Below, one piece after another: positions 39,859 to 48,543 of a stretch of DNA of 64,000 bases; positions within the stretch are counted from its first letter, which is position 1; every line of letters begins with the position of its first letter. The notes below the pieces were generated by a model that saw nothing but the letters and a program-made list of their open reading frames with translations, was not told the origin of the DNA and did no database searches. The position numbers and the translations under genes are program-made. This stretch comes from JAHFUI01 sp041485905 (GTDB lineage: Bacteria > Acidobacteriota > Vicinamibacteria > Vicinamibacterales > CAVVIG01), in the NCBI GenBank assembly GCA_041485905.1, contig JBGPKK010000001.1, forward strand, positions 70,283-134,282, written 5' to 3'.

Positions 39859-41312
39859 CACGCGATATCACCCGCCGCGGACTGTTGCAGGGCGCTGCCA
39901 TCGGAGCGCTTTCGCTCGCGTCCGGCATCGAACGTGTCTTCGGCCAGTCGGTGTTCAGCCGCCCTAACATCGTCTTTATTCTCGCCGACGATCTCGGTTA
40001 CGCCGACGTGTCGTGTTATGGACGCCCCGATCTCAGCACGCCGAATATCGATCGCATGGCGCTCAAGGGCGTGCGCTTCCTTCAGGCCTACGCCAACTCC
40101 GCCGTCTGTTCGGCCACGCGCACGGCCCTGATCACCGGCCGCTACCAATATCGACTGCGACTCGGACTGGAAGAGCCGCTCGCAACCACCCGCGATCTTG
40201 GTCTGCCGCCGGAGCATCCAACCCTGCCTTCGCTGCTGAGGAAGGTTGGGTACGGGACGACGTTGATCGGAAAGTGGCACATGGGCAAGTTGCCGACATT
40301 TGGCCCTCTCCAGAGCGGCTACGATCACTTCTACGGCTTCCGCGGCGGCGCGGTGGACTATTACTCGCACAACGGCACCGATCAGAAAGAGGATCTGTGG
40401 GACGACGATGTGCAGGTCCACCAGATGGGCTATCTGACAGACCTTCTCGGAAGTCGAGCCGTAGACGAGGTCAACAGCTACGCGAAGGCCGGCCAGCCGT
40501 TTCTGCTCAGCCTCCATTTCAACGCTCCGCATTGGCCGTGGGAAGCGCCGGGCGACGAAGCGGAGTCCATCCGAGTGAAATCGACGAATCTGATGGACTA
40601 CGACGGTGGGACGCAAAAAACATATCAACGCATGATTCAGGCGATGGACCTGCAGATCGGTCGTGTGCTGGGAGCGTTGGATGCCAACGGTCTGACGGAG
40701 AATTCGATCGTCATCTTCACCAGCGATAACGGCGGAGAGCGGTTCGCCGACACCTGGCCGTTCACCGGAAGAAAGACAGAATTATTGGAAGGCGGCCTGC
40801 GCATTCCCGCGATCGTGTCATGGCCGGCGCGCGTCCCGGCAGGCCGGACCGCCGATCAGGTGTCGATCAGCATGGACTGGATGCCGACGCTCCTTGCGGC
40901 GGCAGGGACCGCGCCCGATCCGGCCTACCCGCCGGACGGGTTGAACCTGCTGCCGCTGCTGACACAGAATGCGGCGCCCGTGCCGCGGAAACTGTTCTGG
41001 CGCTACAAGGCCAACGCACAGCGGGCTGCACGCGACGGAGATTACAAGTTTCTCAAGATCCTCGAGAACACCTTCCTGTTCAATGTGGTTGACGACCCGA
41101 TGGAGCGCGCCAACCTGAAGGGACGCTCAAAGGACGTATACGAGCGAATGGTCGCGGAGTGGCTCGAATGGAACTCGACGATGCTGCCGGAGGTCGACGA
41201 CAGCAGTACCGCGAACTTCACCGGCGATCAGCTGGCCGATCATATCGGCGCGAAGAGAACGAGTCGGGAAGCGGACAACCCTGTTCCGTCGACCACCGCC
41301 AAACCGCGCTGA
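39855..41312 (+). CDS. Arylsulfatase A-family sulfatase, Tat-exported
   Basis: 485 residues. The Tat signal is TRRGLLQGAAIGALSLASG. The sulfatase domain starts PNIVFILADDLGYADVSCYG; the formylglycine site is AVCSATRTALITGRY, where Cys is converted to formylglycine. GKWHMGKLPTFGP, FFTSDNGG-like IVIFTSDNGGERFAD and GRKTELLEGGLRIPAIVSWP complete the metal and sulfate site. Coupled to the esterase gene, so together they may trim decorated polysaccharides or aromatics. A formylglycine-generating enzyme is not in the window. Confidence 0.93.
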   Translation: MTRDITRRGLLQGAAIGALSLASGIERVFGQSVFSRPNIVFILADDLGYADVSCYGRPDLSTPNIDRMALKGVRFLQAYANSAVCSATRTALITGRYQYRLRLGLEEPLATTRDLGLPPEHPTLPSLLRKVGYGTTLIGKWHMGKLPTFGPLQSGYDHFYGFRGGAVDYYSHNGTDQKEDLWDDDVQVHQMGYLTDLLGSRAVDEVNSYAKAGQPFLLSLHFNAPHWPWEAPGDEAESIRVKSTNLMDYDGGTQKTYQRMIQAMDLQIGRVLGALDANGLTENSIVIFTSDNGGERFADTWPFTGRKTELLEGGLRIPAIVSWPARVPAGRTADQVSISMDWMPTLLAAAGTAPDPAYPPDGLNLLPLLTQNAAPVPRKLFWRYKANAQRAARDGDYKFLKILENTFLFNVVDDPMERANLKGRSKDVYERMVAEWLEWNSTMLPEVDDSSTANFTGDQLADHIGAKRTSREADNPVPSTTAKPR

Positions 41313-41319
41313 TCGGCGA

Positions 41320-42783
41320 TCAGCTGCCGTCGCGGATGACCCGGCAGGAGTCGATGTCGAACGTCACACCGCCGATGGTCAGATGCGTCTCGTCGCGGAA
41401 TCCGGAAGCGAACTCCAGGAACGCATCGACATCGTCGAAATTGCTGACCATCCCGAGCGACACGCGGATCGCGCCGGCGCTCTTGCCGCCGCGATGCTCG
41501 ATCACCTGAAGAAAGCGCGGGAGGGTCATGTCGACTCCCGCTTCGAGGCCGGCGAGCATGTCGCTCTCGGTCAGTCCTTCCGCCGCCTCGCCCGCGCCGG
41601 GGTTGCAGAAGCACCCGGTCCTCAATGAGATTCGGCGCTCGCTGGCGAGCTCTTCCACGCGCCGGTAATCGATCAGATGACCGTCCGGATCGTAAAAGTT
41701 GAAGGTGATCGTGCCACCGCGCATGAGGGTCGTGGTCGGACCATAAATGCGCACCATGTGCCGGCCGTTGGTATGGCGCATCTCCAGCATTTCGCTCAAC
41801 AGCCACGCGGTGAGGCACTCGACACGCGTGTGGACGAGGTCGATGCCGATGCGCTCCAGGTGACGGAGTCCGATCGCCACCGCCGGGACACTGAGGTAAT
41901 TGAGCGTGCCGTCTTCGAAGCCGGCCTCCCTCGGCGCGAGGATGTGCCTCTGTCCCTGCACGGTCGCGAAGTTGACGGTGCCGCCGGCGAACCACGGACG
42001 CTTCAGCTTCGGCAGGACGGCGTGGCGAATGATCAGACATCCCACGCCGGTGGGATATCCGAACATCTTGTAAAACGACACCGCCACGAAGTCGGGCTGG
42101 ACGGCGGACAGATCGAGCCGGTTGGTCGGAACGAACGCGGCGGCGTCCAGCAGGACATCCCACCCCTTGCGCTGCGCCCGCTCGATCAGTTCCAGCGGAT
42201 GCTTCACGCCTGAGAAATTGGATTGCGCCGGGAACGCAAACAGATTGGCGTGTTGTGGATCCGCCTCATCGAGTAGGGCGTCGAGGCGAGCCCCATCGAT
42301 ACGAAGATCGGGAACCATGATCGGCGCGTACTCGACGAACGCGCCCTTCGAGCGGGCGAACTCGCGGATGCCGTTGACCGAGTTGTGATTGTCAAAGGTG
42401 AGGAGGAACCGGCCGCCTTCGGCGAAGGGGTACGACTCGCCGGCCAGCTTGAGGGCGCCGGTGGCGTTTTGTGTGAAAACTGCGGTGTACTCGTCGCGTG
42501 GCGCGTTGAAGTACGCCAGCACGGCGCGGCGCGTCTGCTCGACCAGGTTCGTGGTCGCGGTCGAGCAGAGACTCGCTGAATGCGGGTTGCCGAAGACCTG
42601 GCCGCCCAGCATCGCCTCGTGCTCGCGGACCTGCGACGCCGCGTAGAGACCGCCTCCCGTGTAATCGAGGTAGATGTGCCGCTGCAGGTCGAGCCGGGCG
42701 TACTCTGACGCGCGCAGTCGGTCGAGCGCGTGCGTGGCGGCGTACTCGGGATGGGCGGCGAGAAATCTCTCGAATCTGGTCAT
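41320..42783 (-). CDS. Class V aminotransferase-fold PLP enzyme, MOCOS/selenocysteine-lyase-like
   Basis: 487 residues. IYLDYTGGGLYAASQ, GNPHSASLCSTATTNLVEQTRRAVLAYF, FTQNATGALKLAGESYPF and the PLP lysine in VSFYKMFGYPTGVGCLI match the N-terminal domain of molybdenum-cofactor sulfurase and related lyases. ISLRTGCFCNPGAGE contains the loop cysteine that would carry sulfur or selenium. It could serve a molybdenum hydroxylase such as the cox-encoded enzyme, or free selenium for the predicted selenoproteins, but both are inferences. Confidence 0.82.
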   Translation of the reverse strand: MTRFERFLAAHPEYAATHALDRLRASEYARLDLQRHIYLDYTGGGLYAASQVREHEAMLGGQVFGNPHSASLCSTATTNLVEQTRRAVLAYFNAPRDEYTAVFTQNATGALKLAGESYPFAEGGRFLLTFDNHNSVNGIREFARSKGAFVEYAPIMVPDLRIDGARLDALLDEADPQHANLFAFPAQSNFSGVKHPLELIERAQRKGWDVLLDAAAFVPTNRLDLSAVQPDFVAVSFYKMFGYPTGVGCLIIRHAVLPKLKRPWFAGGTVNFATVQGQRHILAPREAGFEDGTLNYLSVPAVAIGLRHLERIGIDLVHTRVECLTAWLLSEMLEMRHTNGRHMVRIYGPTTTLMRGGTITFNFYDPDGHLIDYRRVEELASERRISLRTGCFCNPGAGEAAEGLTESDMLAGLEAGVDMTLPRFLQVIEHRGGKSAGAIRVSLGMVSNFDDVDAFLEFASGFRDETHLTIGGVTFDIDSCRVIRDGS

Positions 42784-42865
42784 TTGGTCATCTGGTCATC
42801 TCGTCATTGATTCAGCCATTGAAACAATCAATGACCAAATGACCAGATAACCAGATGACTAGATG
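42776..42865. repeat. ATCTGGTC octamer palindrome
   Basis: Four 8-nt units (ATCTGGTC-like on the minus strand), a core ATTGATT...AATCAAT, and four complementary units follow the stop of the dienelactone hydrolase gene and run into the start codon of the aminotransferase gene (ATGACCAG). The same design with the same core recurs at 62623..62689, also directly after a dienelactone hydrolase gene. Confidence 0.9.
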
Positions 42866-43561
42866 TTACCGTGGACAGTACGTGTCGAGGAACGTCTGCG
42901 TAAGACTCCAGGCCTGCGCGGCGGCGGCCGGTTGATAGCTCGCGCGCGCGTCGCAGAAGAAGCCGTGGTCGGCGTCCGAGAATGTCACGTCGACGAACGG
43001 TTTGTTGGCGCCGCCGACGCCTGCGACCACGGCCTGGCGCTGCGCTTCAGAAATGTGGTGATCGAGTCCGCCCCAGAAAAACAGCATCGGCCCAGACAAC
43101 CGTTCGGCGCGGCCGAGCAGCGGCGGAATGAGTCCGCCGTAGTACGACGCCGCAGCTTTGAGGGGCACGGTCGAGTTCGCGACGAACGCAACCCGTCCGC
43201 CGAGGCAATACCCGACGGCGGCCGTGTTGCCAGCGACGCCAGCACGCTCGAGCCATCCGAACGCCGCGCGCACGTCCGCCTCGAGACCCTCCACGGTGAT
43301 CGCCTGCAGATGCGGCATCGCGCTGGAGAAATCGGTGTAGCTCCCCTCGAAGCCGGGAGCCGTCCGGTGAAAGAGATCCGGTGAGATGGCCACGAACCCC
43401 GACTCGGCGAAGCGCTCGGTGACATCACGGATGTGCGCGTTGACGCCGAAGGCCTCTTGAAACACGAGCAATCCGCGCGTGGCGGGCGCGCCTTCTGGCC
43501 GCGCCACCCACGCACGCATCGTGTGCTCGCCGACGCCGAGCTCGACCCACTCTCCGCTCAT
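42866..43561 (-). CDS. Dienelactone hydrolase-family protein
   Basis: 231 residues from ATG 43561 (MSGEWVELGVGEHTMRAWVARPEG). GLLVFQEAFGVNAHIRDVTERFAESGFVAISPDLFHR leads into the nucleophile elbow AAVGYCLGGRVAFV with Cys as nucleophile, then the acid in MLFFWGGLDHHI and the histidine in FSDADHGFFCD. Cytoplasmic. Substrates of this family range from dienelactone to other small cyclic esters. The extradiol dioxygenase at 48528 may belong to the same aromatic-degradation theme. Confidence 0.88.
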   Translation of the reverse strand: MSGEWVELGVGEHTMRAWVARPEGAPATRGLLVFQEAFGVNAHIRDVTERFAESGFVAISPDLFHRTAPGFEGSYTDFSSAMPHLQAITVEGLEADVRAAFGWLERAGVAGNTAAVGYCLGGRVAFVANSTVPLKAAASYYGGLIPPLLGRAERLSGPMLFFWGGLDHHISEAQRQAVVAGVGGANKPFVDVTFSDADHGFFCDARASYQPAAAAQAWSLTQTFLDTYCPR

Positions 43562-43617
43562 CGCAATGCACAACGCAAAAACGCACAATGCATTCCGCAT
43601 TGTGCATCGTGCATTAC
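43562..43617. repeat. ATGCACA heptamer palindrome
   Basis: On the minus strand the units ATGCACG, ATGCACA and ATGCGGA follow the stop of the PEBP gene. A complementary arm (TGCGTTGTGCATTGC) comes next, with TTTTT in the loop. The array runs to the start codon of the dienelactone hydrolase gene. The hairpin GCACAATGC / GCATTGTGC is strong. Confidence 0.8.
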
Positions 43618-44229
43618 CTATCGATGGTACCGACCCACGAGGACGCCTTTGCCCAGGATATGACCGTCGATCGCCTTCAGCACATCGGCGCGGGTCGCGT
43701 CGACGCCGAGCTCGAGCTTCGTGTCCAGCGCGTACAGCTCCCATGTGTAGTGATGGTGCGGTCCGGCTGGCGCCCCGGGTCCCATGTAGCCCGCCGCACC
43801 GCGGAGGTTCTTCGCCTGGATCGTTCCGTCCGGCATCTGCGCAGTCGCGGCCATGCCTTCCGGCAACTCGCGGGCCGTGCCCGGAATGTTGAACACCATC
43901 CAGTGGAGCACGTCGTCGAGCTTCTTCTGAAGCGCCACATCGGGATCGTGCATGATCAGCGCGAAAGTGACCGTGCCCATCGGCACGTTGGTCCATTCGA
44001 GCTTGGGCGACACCGCATTCGGATCAGCCGACGTGTATTTCGTGGGCACTTCGCTGCCGTCGGGAAACGCCGTCGTCGTCAACGCCAGGCCGGGAGGCTG
44101 TGGCCCGCGGCCGCCGCCGCGTTGACCGCCGCCGCCCGCGCCTTGAGCCCCTGCGGGCGCTTGCGCGGCCACCGATCCGACCGCCGCTGATAGCAGAATG
44201 ACACCGAGAGTCGCAGCTGCACGTCGCAT
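43618..44229 (-). CDS. Secreted PEBP/YbhB-family protein
   Basis: 203 residues from ATG 44229. A signal peptide and a Gly/Arg-rich linker precede LALTTTAFPDGSEVPTKYTSADPNAVSPKLEWTNVP, FALIMHDPDVAL, DVLHWMVFNIPGTARELPEGM and GPHHHYTWELYALDTKLEL, the phosphatidylethanolamine-binding protein fold with its DPD-x-H ligand pocket. Periplasmic; ligand unknown. Confidence 0.88.
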   Translation of the reverse strand: MRRAAATLGVILLSAAVGSVAAQAPAGAQGAGGGGQRGGGRGPQPPGLALTTTAFPDGSEVPTKYTSADPNAVSPKLEWTNVPMGTVTFALIMHDPDVALQKKLDDVLHWMVFNIPGTARELPEGMAATAQMPDGTIQAKNLRGAAGYMGPGAPAGPHHHYTWELYALDTKLELGVDATRADVLKAIDGHILGKGVLVGRYHR

Positions 44230-44278
44230 ACGTCTGGTCCTTTCGTCATGTTGAAGTGTCCTCGTACGTGGGGTCCGG

Positions 44279-45383
44279 CTACCTCTCGCCTTCACCGCCG
44301 CCGGTCACGGGTCGTCCCGCTTTTTCTTCCGCCCTCGCACCGGTCAGGATGTTCTTCATCGCGTAGTTGCCTTCGTGGCAGGCGTATTCAAACACGGGCT
44401 GCGTATCGTCCTTCGTCAAATTCATCGCGAACGTCCACGGTCTCGCCCACGTGGTTGAATCGTCGACGGTGACGGACCACTCAACCGTGTCCGGCGCTAC
44501 CGGCGTGAAGCGTTCGATCAAGCGGACGGTTTGCGGGTTGGCGCCGCGGTACGCCGCCTCGTCCCTGAAATTCGTCGTCTCGACGACGAGAGCGTTGCCT
44601 TCCCAGTGACCGCGGGGGTCGCCCATGTACGAGCGGATCTGCGATCCGACGTGCGTGCGCGCGTCGAGCGGGATCACGCGAATCTCATGGATCATCTCGT
44701 AACGAATCCCCCACCCAACCCGGTCCTTGTACGATCTGATACGAGTTGCCGTAAATGGCCGGCATCATCGAGCCGGGCAGACCGCGCGTAATGCAGCGAT
44801 CGTACAGGCTCCGGTCTTCATAAGAATCGGCCGGACCACGACCGCTGCGCGCCTGCGCGCGAGCCGCCGCACGCTCCGCCGCCCGCTTTTGGCCTTCGGC
44901 CGTCTGCGGCGGGATTCTTCCGTCCGGAGGATCGACGACCATCGACGTCCGGCGGCTGGGCTTCGGCCGATCGAGCCAGTGCGGAGGAGGCGACGTGGCC
45001 GACCCGACCGCGCCCGCGTTGCGCGTGTCGGCCGTCGCGATGTCGAACTCCGCGTTGTCGGTGGCGAGCTGCTGTTGAATCCGAGTGGCGCGGGCCGCAA
45101 ATTCTTCGTCGGTGATCGTCTGTCGCCCGGCGAATTCCGCGGGGCGTTCGAAGGGAACGCCCTGTTCGTCTTTGTTGGTGAAATTGCCGGACACGTCCGG
45201 ATCGCCCCACGGGGTCCGTGGCGGCGTCCACGCCTTCGCCGGCTGCGCCGGCTTCGGCGATGCAAGCACGCCCGCCTTCGCGGCGGGCTTCGGCGCCTGA
45301 CCGGCCATCATTACTGACTGGGCCGCAAGAAAAACGACAGCGATTATCGGTGTCAGCGCGCCCATGGAACGACGCCTGCTCAT
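44279..45383 (-). pseudogene. Secreted GHWEG-family protein with a single-base frameshift
   Basis: The upstream part (from ATG 45383, signal peptide, then WTPPRTPWGDPDVSGNFTNKDEQG, CITRGLPGSMMPAIYGNSYQIVQGPGWV) stops at 44685. The downstream frame (IRYEMIHEIRVIPLDARTHVG, GDPRGHWEGNALVVETTNF, TVDDSTTWARPWTFAMNL, FEYACHEGNY) continues to 44279. The two halves form one protein if one G is removed from the run of five at 44708..44712 (GTG GGG ATT CGT). This could be a true recent mutation or an assembly error in a homopolymer. Intact length would be about 367 residues. The family is related to the proteins at 6894..9421. Confidence 0.82.
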
Positions 45384-45433
45384 GTCTATCTCCTTTTGCG
45401 GCGGTGCCGCTTATCGCGCTGTATTATAGGCCC

Positions 45434-46060
45434 ATGACAACGGTGACGTGGCGGCTCAACGGGCAGTATTACGAAACGTGCAGTTGCGACTTCGTGTGCG
45501 CCTGCCTCCCGGCACAAATGGCGGTCACCCCTACCAAAGGGTCGTGCACGTTCGCGATGGCGTTCCAGATCGATCGCGGCGCCCACGGCACGGTCTCGCT
45601 GGACGGACTCGGATTCATCGTGCTGGGATTGACGCCCGAAGCGATGGGCAAGGGCAACTGGTCGGTCGGCCTCGTCATCGACGATCGGGCCAGCGCCGAG
45701 CAGCGCGACGCGATCACCGCGATCGCGAGCGGTGCGGCCGGCGGTCCCATGGCGGCGCTTTCAGGTCTGATCGGAAAATTTCTCGGCGTGGAGTCCGCAC
45801 CGATAAAGTTCAACCGCAGCGGTTTCACGTGGTCGGTCAAGGCCTCGAGCCTCGTCGACATGGCCGCTGAGGGCGCGAAGGGGATCAATCCCAACGCCAC
45901 TGAACCACTCCACCTCGACCACACCGGCCATCCGGCCGCGGATCGCTTTGCGCTCGCCCACGCATCGAAGAGCCACGTGCACGCGCTCGGTCTCTCCTGG
46001 GACGATGTGAGCGGGGGCAACAACGGACAGTACGCGCCGTTTGCCTGGCGGAGTGCGTAA
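45434..46060 (+). CDS. DUF1326-family protein
   Basis: 208 residues from ATG 45434. The start WRLNGQYYETCSCDFVCACLPAQMAV carries the Cys-rich motif typical of DUF1326, followed by GSCTFAMAFQIDRG and a C-terminal FNRSGFTWSVKASSLVDM. Function unknown; the CSCDxxCxC cluster suggests metal binding. No signal peptide. Divergent from the frameshifted secreted gene. Confidence 0.85.
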   Translation: MTTVTWRLNGQYYETCSCDFVCACLPAQMAVTPTKGSCTFAMAFQIDRGAHGTVSLDGLGFIVLGLTPEAMGKGNWSVGLVIDDRASAEQRDAITAIASGAAGGPMAALSGLIGKFLGVESAPIKFNRSGFTWSVKASSLVDMAAEGAKGINPNATEPLHLDHTGHPAADRFALAHASKSHVHALGLSWDDVSGGNNGQYAPFAWRSA

Positions 46061-46077
46061 GAGCCGCTTGCGAGATC

Positions 46078-46105
46078 AAGTCTCAGGTTCGAAGTCTGAA
46101 GTCTG
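46078..46105. repeat. AAGTCTG heptamer run
   Basis: Four 7-nt units (AAGTCTC, AGGTTCG, AAGTCTG, AAGTCTG) lie 17 nt after the stop of the DUF1326 gene. It is shorter than the other arrays and has no obvious inverted arm, but the period and position agree. Confidence 0.6.
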
Positions 46106-46120
46106 CGACAAGGGTGACGG

Positions 46121-47764
46121 ATGACATATGACGGCATGACGATGGATCGGCGTTCGTTTCTGGGCCGCGGCGCGTGGGCGACGGCGGGCGTCTTCGTGGC
46201 CGGCGCGCGGATGCTGGCGCAGGATGCCAAAGGCTTGCCGACGACCGCGTCCGTATCGACCACCGCTGGAAAGTTTCGCGGCCTCGTCCGGTACGGCGTC
46301 AATCAATTTTGGGGCGTGCAGTACGGCGCCTCGACGGCGGGCGTCAACCGTTTCATGCCTCCGGTGAAGCCGGCGTCCTGGACGGGCGTGCGCGACGCGT
46401 TCCAGGTCAGGGAGCGGGCGCCTCAGGACCCTGACGGCCCGATTTCGGAAGTATGGTCGCTGGATCGGCGCGAGCCGATGGGTGAAGACTGCCTGAGCAT
46501 CAATATCTTCTCGTCCGGCCTCGGCAACGGCAACCGACCCGTGATGGTCTGGCTGCACGGCGGCGGATTCGCGGGCGGATCGGGCAACTGGCTCCTCTAC
46601 GACGGTACGAACCTGGCCCGCAAGGAAGATGTCGTCGTCGTGTCGGTGAATCACCGGCTCAACCTGTTCGGCTTTCTGCATCTCGCGGATCTGGGCGGCG
46701 AGCAATGGGCACACTCCAGCAACGTCGGCATGCAGGACGTCGTTGCCGTGCTCGGATGGATCAAGGACAACATCGCCGCGTTTGGCGGCAACCCCTCGAA
46801 TGTGACGATCTTCGGGCAGTCGGGCGGGGGTGGAAAAGTGACCACGGCGATGGCCATGCCGTCGGCCCGGGGACTCTTCCATCGCGCGATTGCGCAGAGC
46901 GGTTCGGCACTGCGCGGCGCGACGCGCGACACCGCGACGAAGGCTGCCGAGCAGTTCCTTTCGAAGCTCGGGCTGAAAGCCAATCAGCTCGATCAACTGC
47001 AGAAGATGTCGTTCAATCAGCTGCAGGACGCGTTCTACCGCCAGCCTGCGATCGCAGGGCTTGCGAGCGGACCGGTCGTCGACGGCACGTCGCTGCCGCG
47101 CGATCAGTGGACGCCCGACGCGCCGGAATTTTCCGCCACCGTGCCGCTGATGCAGGGGTCGGTCGAGACCGAAGACGCGTGGAGCGATCCGCCGCCGCCG
47201 CTGGAGATGCCCGAGGCCGAGATGCTGACGCGGGTCAAGCGAATCGCGCGCGACAACGAGGCGAAAGCCAAAGAGCTCGTCGCGCTCTATCGCCGGACGC
47301 ACCCCGGAATCAGCAACACCGATGTGTGGTTGATTATGAACGCCGATAACACGCGCCGGGCCAATGCGCAGACGTTGGCCGAGCTGAAGTCCGCGCAGGG
47401 CAAAGCGGCCGACTACCTCTATTACTTCAACTGGCGGTCTCCGGTTCACAAGGGACAGATGAAGGCGTATCACACGCTCGACATCCCGTTCGCGTTCTAC
47501 AACATCGATATCGCCGCCTCGATGACCGGGTCCGGGCAGGAACGCTACGCGCTCGCCCACAAGATGAGCGCCGCGTGGGCCGCGTTCGCACGCACCGGCA
47601 ATCCGAATCATCCGGACCTGCCCCAGTGGCCCGCGTTCAACACCACCGACAGGCCGACGATGATCCTGGGGAACGAGTGCAAGGTGGTCAACGATCCCAA
47701 CCGCGAGGAGCGCCTGGCGTTGAAGGCGGTGCGCGAAGGCGAACGCTCGACGGCAAATAACTGA
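46121..47764 (+). CDS. Type-B carboxylesterase, Tat-exported
   Basis: 547 residues from ATG 46121 (AAGGG upstream; ATGs at 46136 and 46142 also possible). The Tat signal is MDRRSFLGRGAWATAG. Carboxylesterase B motifs are EDCLSINIFS, VMVWLHGGGFAGGSGNW, the nucleophile in VTIFGQSGGGGKVTTAMAMP, an acid in GSVETEDAW and the histidine in KAYHTLDIPFAF. A paralogue lies at 60658..62280. Substrate unknown; a bulky secreted ester is likely. Confidence 0.92.
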   Translation: MTYDGMTMDRRSFLGRGAWATAGVFVAGARMLAQDAKGLPTTASVSTTAGKFRGLVRYGVNQFWGVQYGASTAGVNRFMPPVKPASWTGVRDAFQVRERAPQDPDGPISEVWSLDRREPMGEDCLSINIFSSGLGNGNRPVMVWLHGGGFAGGSGNWLLYDGTNLARKEDVVVVSVNHRLNLFGFLHLADLGGEQWAHSSNVGMQDVVAVLGWIKDNIAAFGGNPSNVTIFGQSGGGGKVTTAMAMPSARGLFHRAIAQSGSALRGATRDTATKAAEQFLSKLGLKANQLDQLQKMSFNQLQDAFYRQPAIAGLASGPVVDGTSLPRDQWTPDAPEFSATVPLMQGSVETEDAWSDPPPPLEMPEAEMLTRVKRIARDNEAKAKELVALYRRTHPGISNTDVWLIMNADNTRRANAQTLAELKSAQGKAADYLYYFNWRSPVHKGQMKAYHTLDIPFAFYNIDIAASMTGSGQERYALAHKMSAAWAAFARTGNPNHPDLPQWPAFNTTDRPTMILGNECKVVNDPNREERLALKAVREGERSTANN

Positions 47765-47781
47765 TAGAGACAGAGGAAGGT

Positions 47782-48543
47782 GTGACACGCACATGGTTCG
47801 GCCTGGCGGCCGGTGTCGTCGCGCTCGGCTGCTGGTGGGCGATCGGTCCAGGCGCCGCGTCGGCTGACGGCCGTCTCTCGGCGCGGCCGCGGGCATCAAC
47901 AACATCAACGACACCGACGATCGCCATTCAGCCGGGCGAGCACCGTCTCGGCCTGAACGCCGGCCGCGACGGCACGCTGTACGTCCCGAACCGCATCGCG
48001 TCCCAGCCGTCCGTGCCGCTCCTGGTGATGCTGCACGGCGCGGGCGGAAGCGCGCGCAGCGCGAGCTTGAGCTTCACGTTCCCACTGGCCGAGGAGCTCG
48101 GGATCGCTGTCCTCGTGCCCGAGTCGCGAGGCACGACCTGGGATGCCGTCGGCGGCGGCTTTGGACCAGACGTGGCGTTTATCGACCGAGCGCTGCGGTA
48201 TACCTTTCAGCGCGTGGCCGTGAACCCCGCGCGCCTTGCCATCGGCGGTTTTTCGGACGGCGCCTCGTATGCTCTCTCGCTCGGCATCCCCAACGGGGAT
48301 CTGTTCACGCACCTGATCGCCTTCTCGCCGGGATTCATCACGCCGGCGCCGCCAATCGGCCGGCCGCCGATCTTCCTCTCGCACGGCACAGAGGATCAGG
48401 TGCTGCCGATCGATGTCACCAGCCGCCGCATCGTGCCGCGGTTGAAGAGCGCCGGGTACACCGTGACCTTCCGGGAATTCGACGGTCCGCACGCCGTGCC
48501 CGAACCGGTCGCCCGAGAAGCGTTCGAATGGTTGATCCGGTGA
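47782..48543 (+). CDS. Secreted alpha/beta-hydrolase (carboxylesterase/phospholipase type)
   Basis: 253 residues from GTG 47782 with a signal peptide. RDGTLYVPNRIASQPSVPLLVMLHGAGGSA gives the oxyanion loop, LAIGGFSDGASYALSLG the nucleophile elbow, FLSHGTEDQVLPI the acid and FDGPHAVPE the histidine. It follows the carboxylesterase by 17 nt and overlaps the next gene by 16 nt, so the three form an operon. Confidence 0.85.
   Translation: MTRTWFGLAAGVVALGCWWAIGPGAASADGRLSARPRASTTSTTPTIAIQPGEHRLGLNAGRDGTLYVPNRIASQPSVPLLVMLHGAGGSARSASLSFTFPLAEELGIAVLVPESRGTTWDAVGGGFGPDVAFIDRALRYTFQRVAVNPARLAIGGFSDGASYALSLGIPNGDLFTHLIAFSPGFITPAPPIGRPPIFLSHGTEDQVLPIDVTSRRIVPRLKSAGYTVTFREFDGPHAVPEPVAREAFEWLIR

Noticed and set aside
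44279..45383. Programmed frameshift or third selenoprotein.
   Set aside because: The second half is in another frame, so a TGA readthrough does not help, and no slippery motif with a structure is seen; a simple homopolymer indel explains it.
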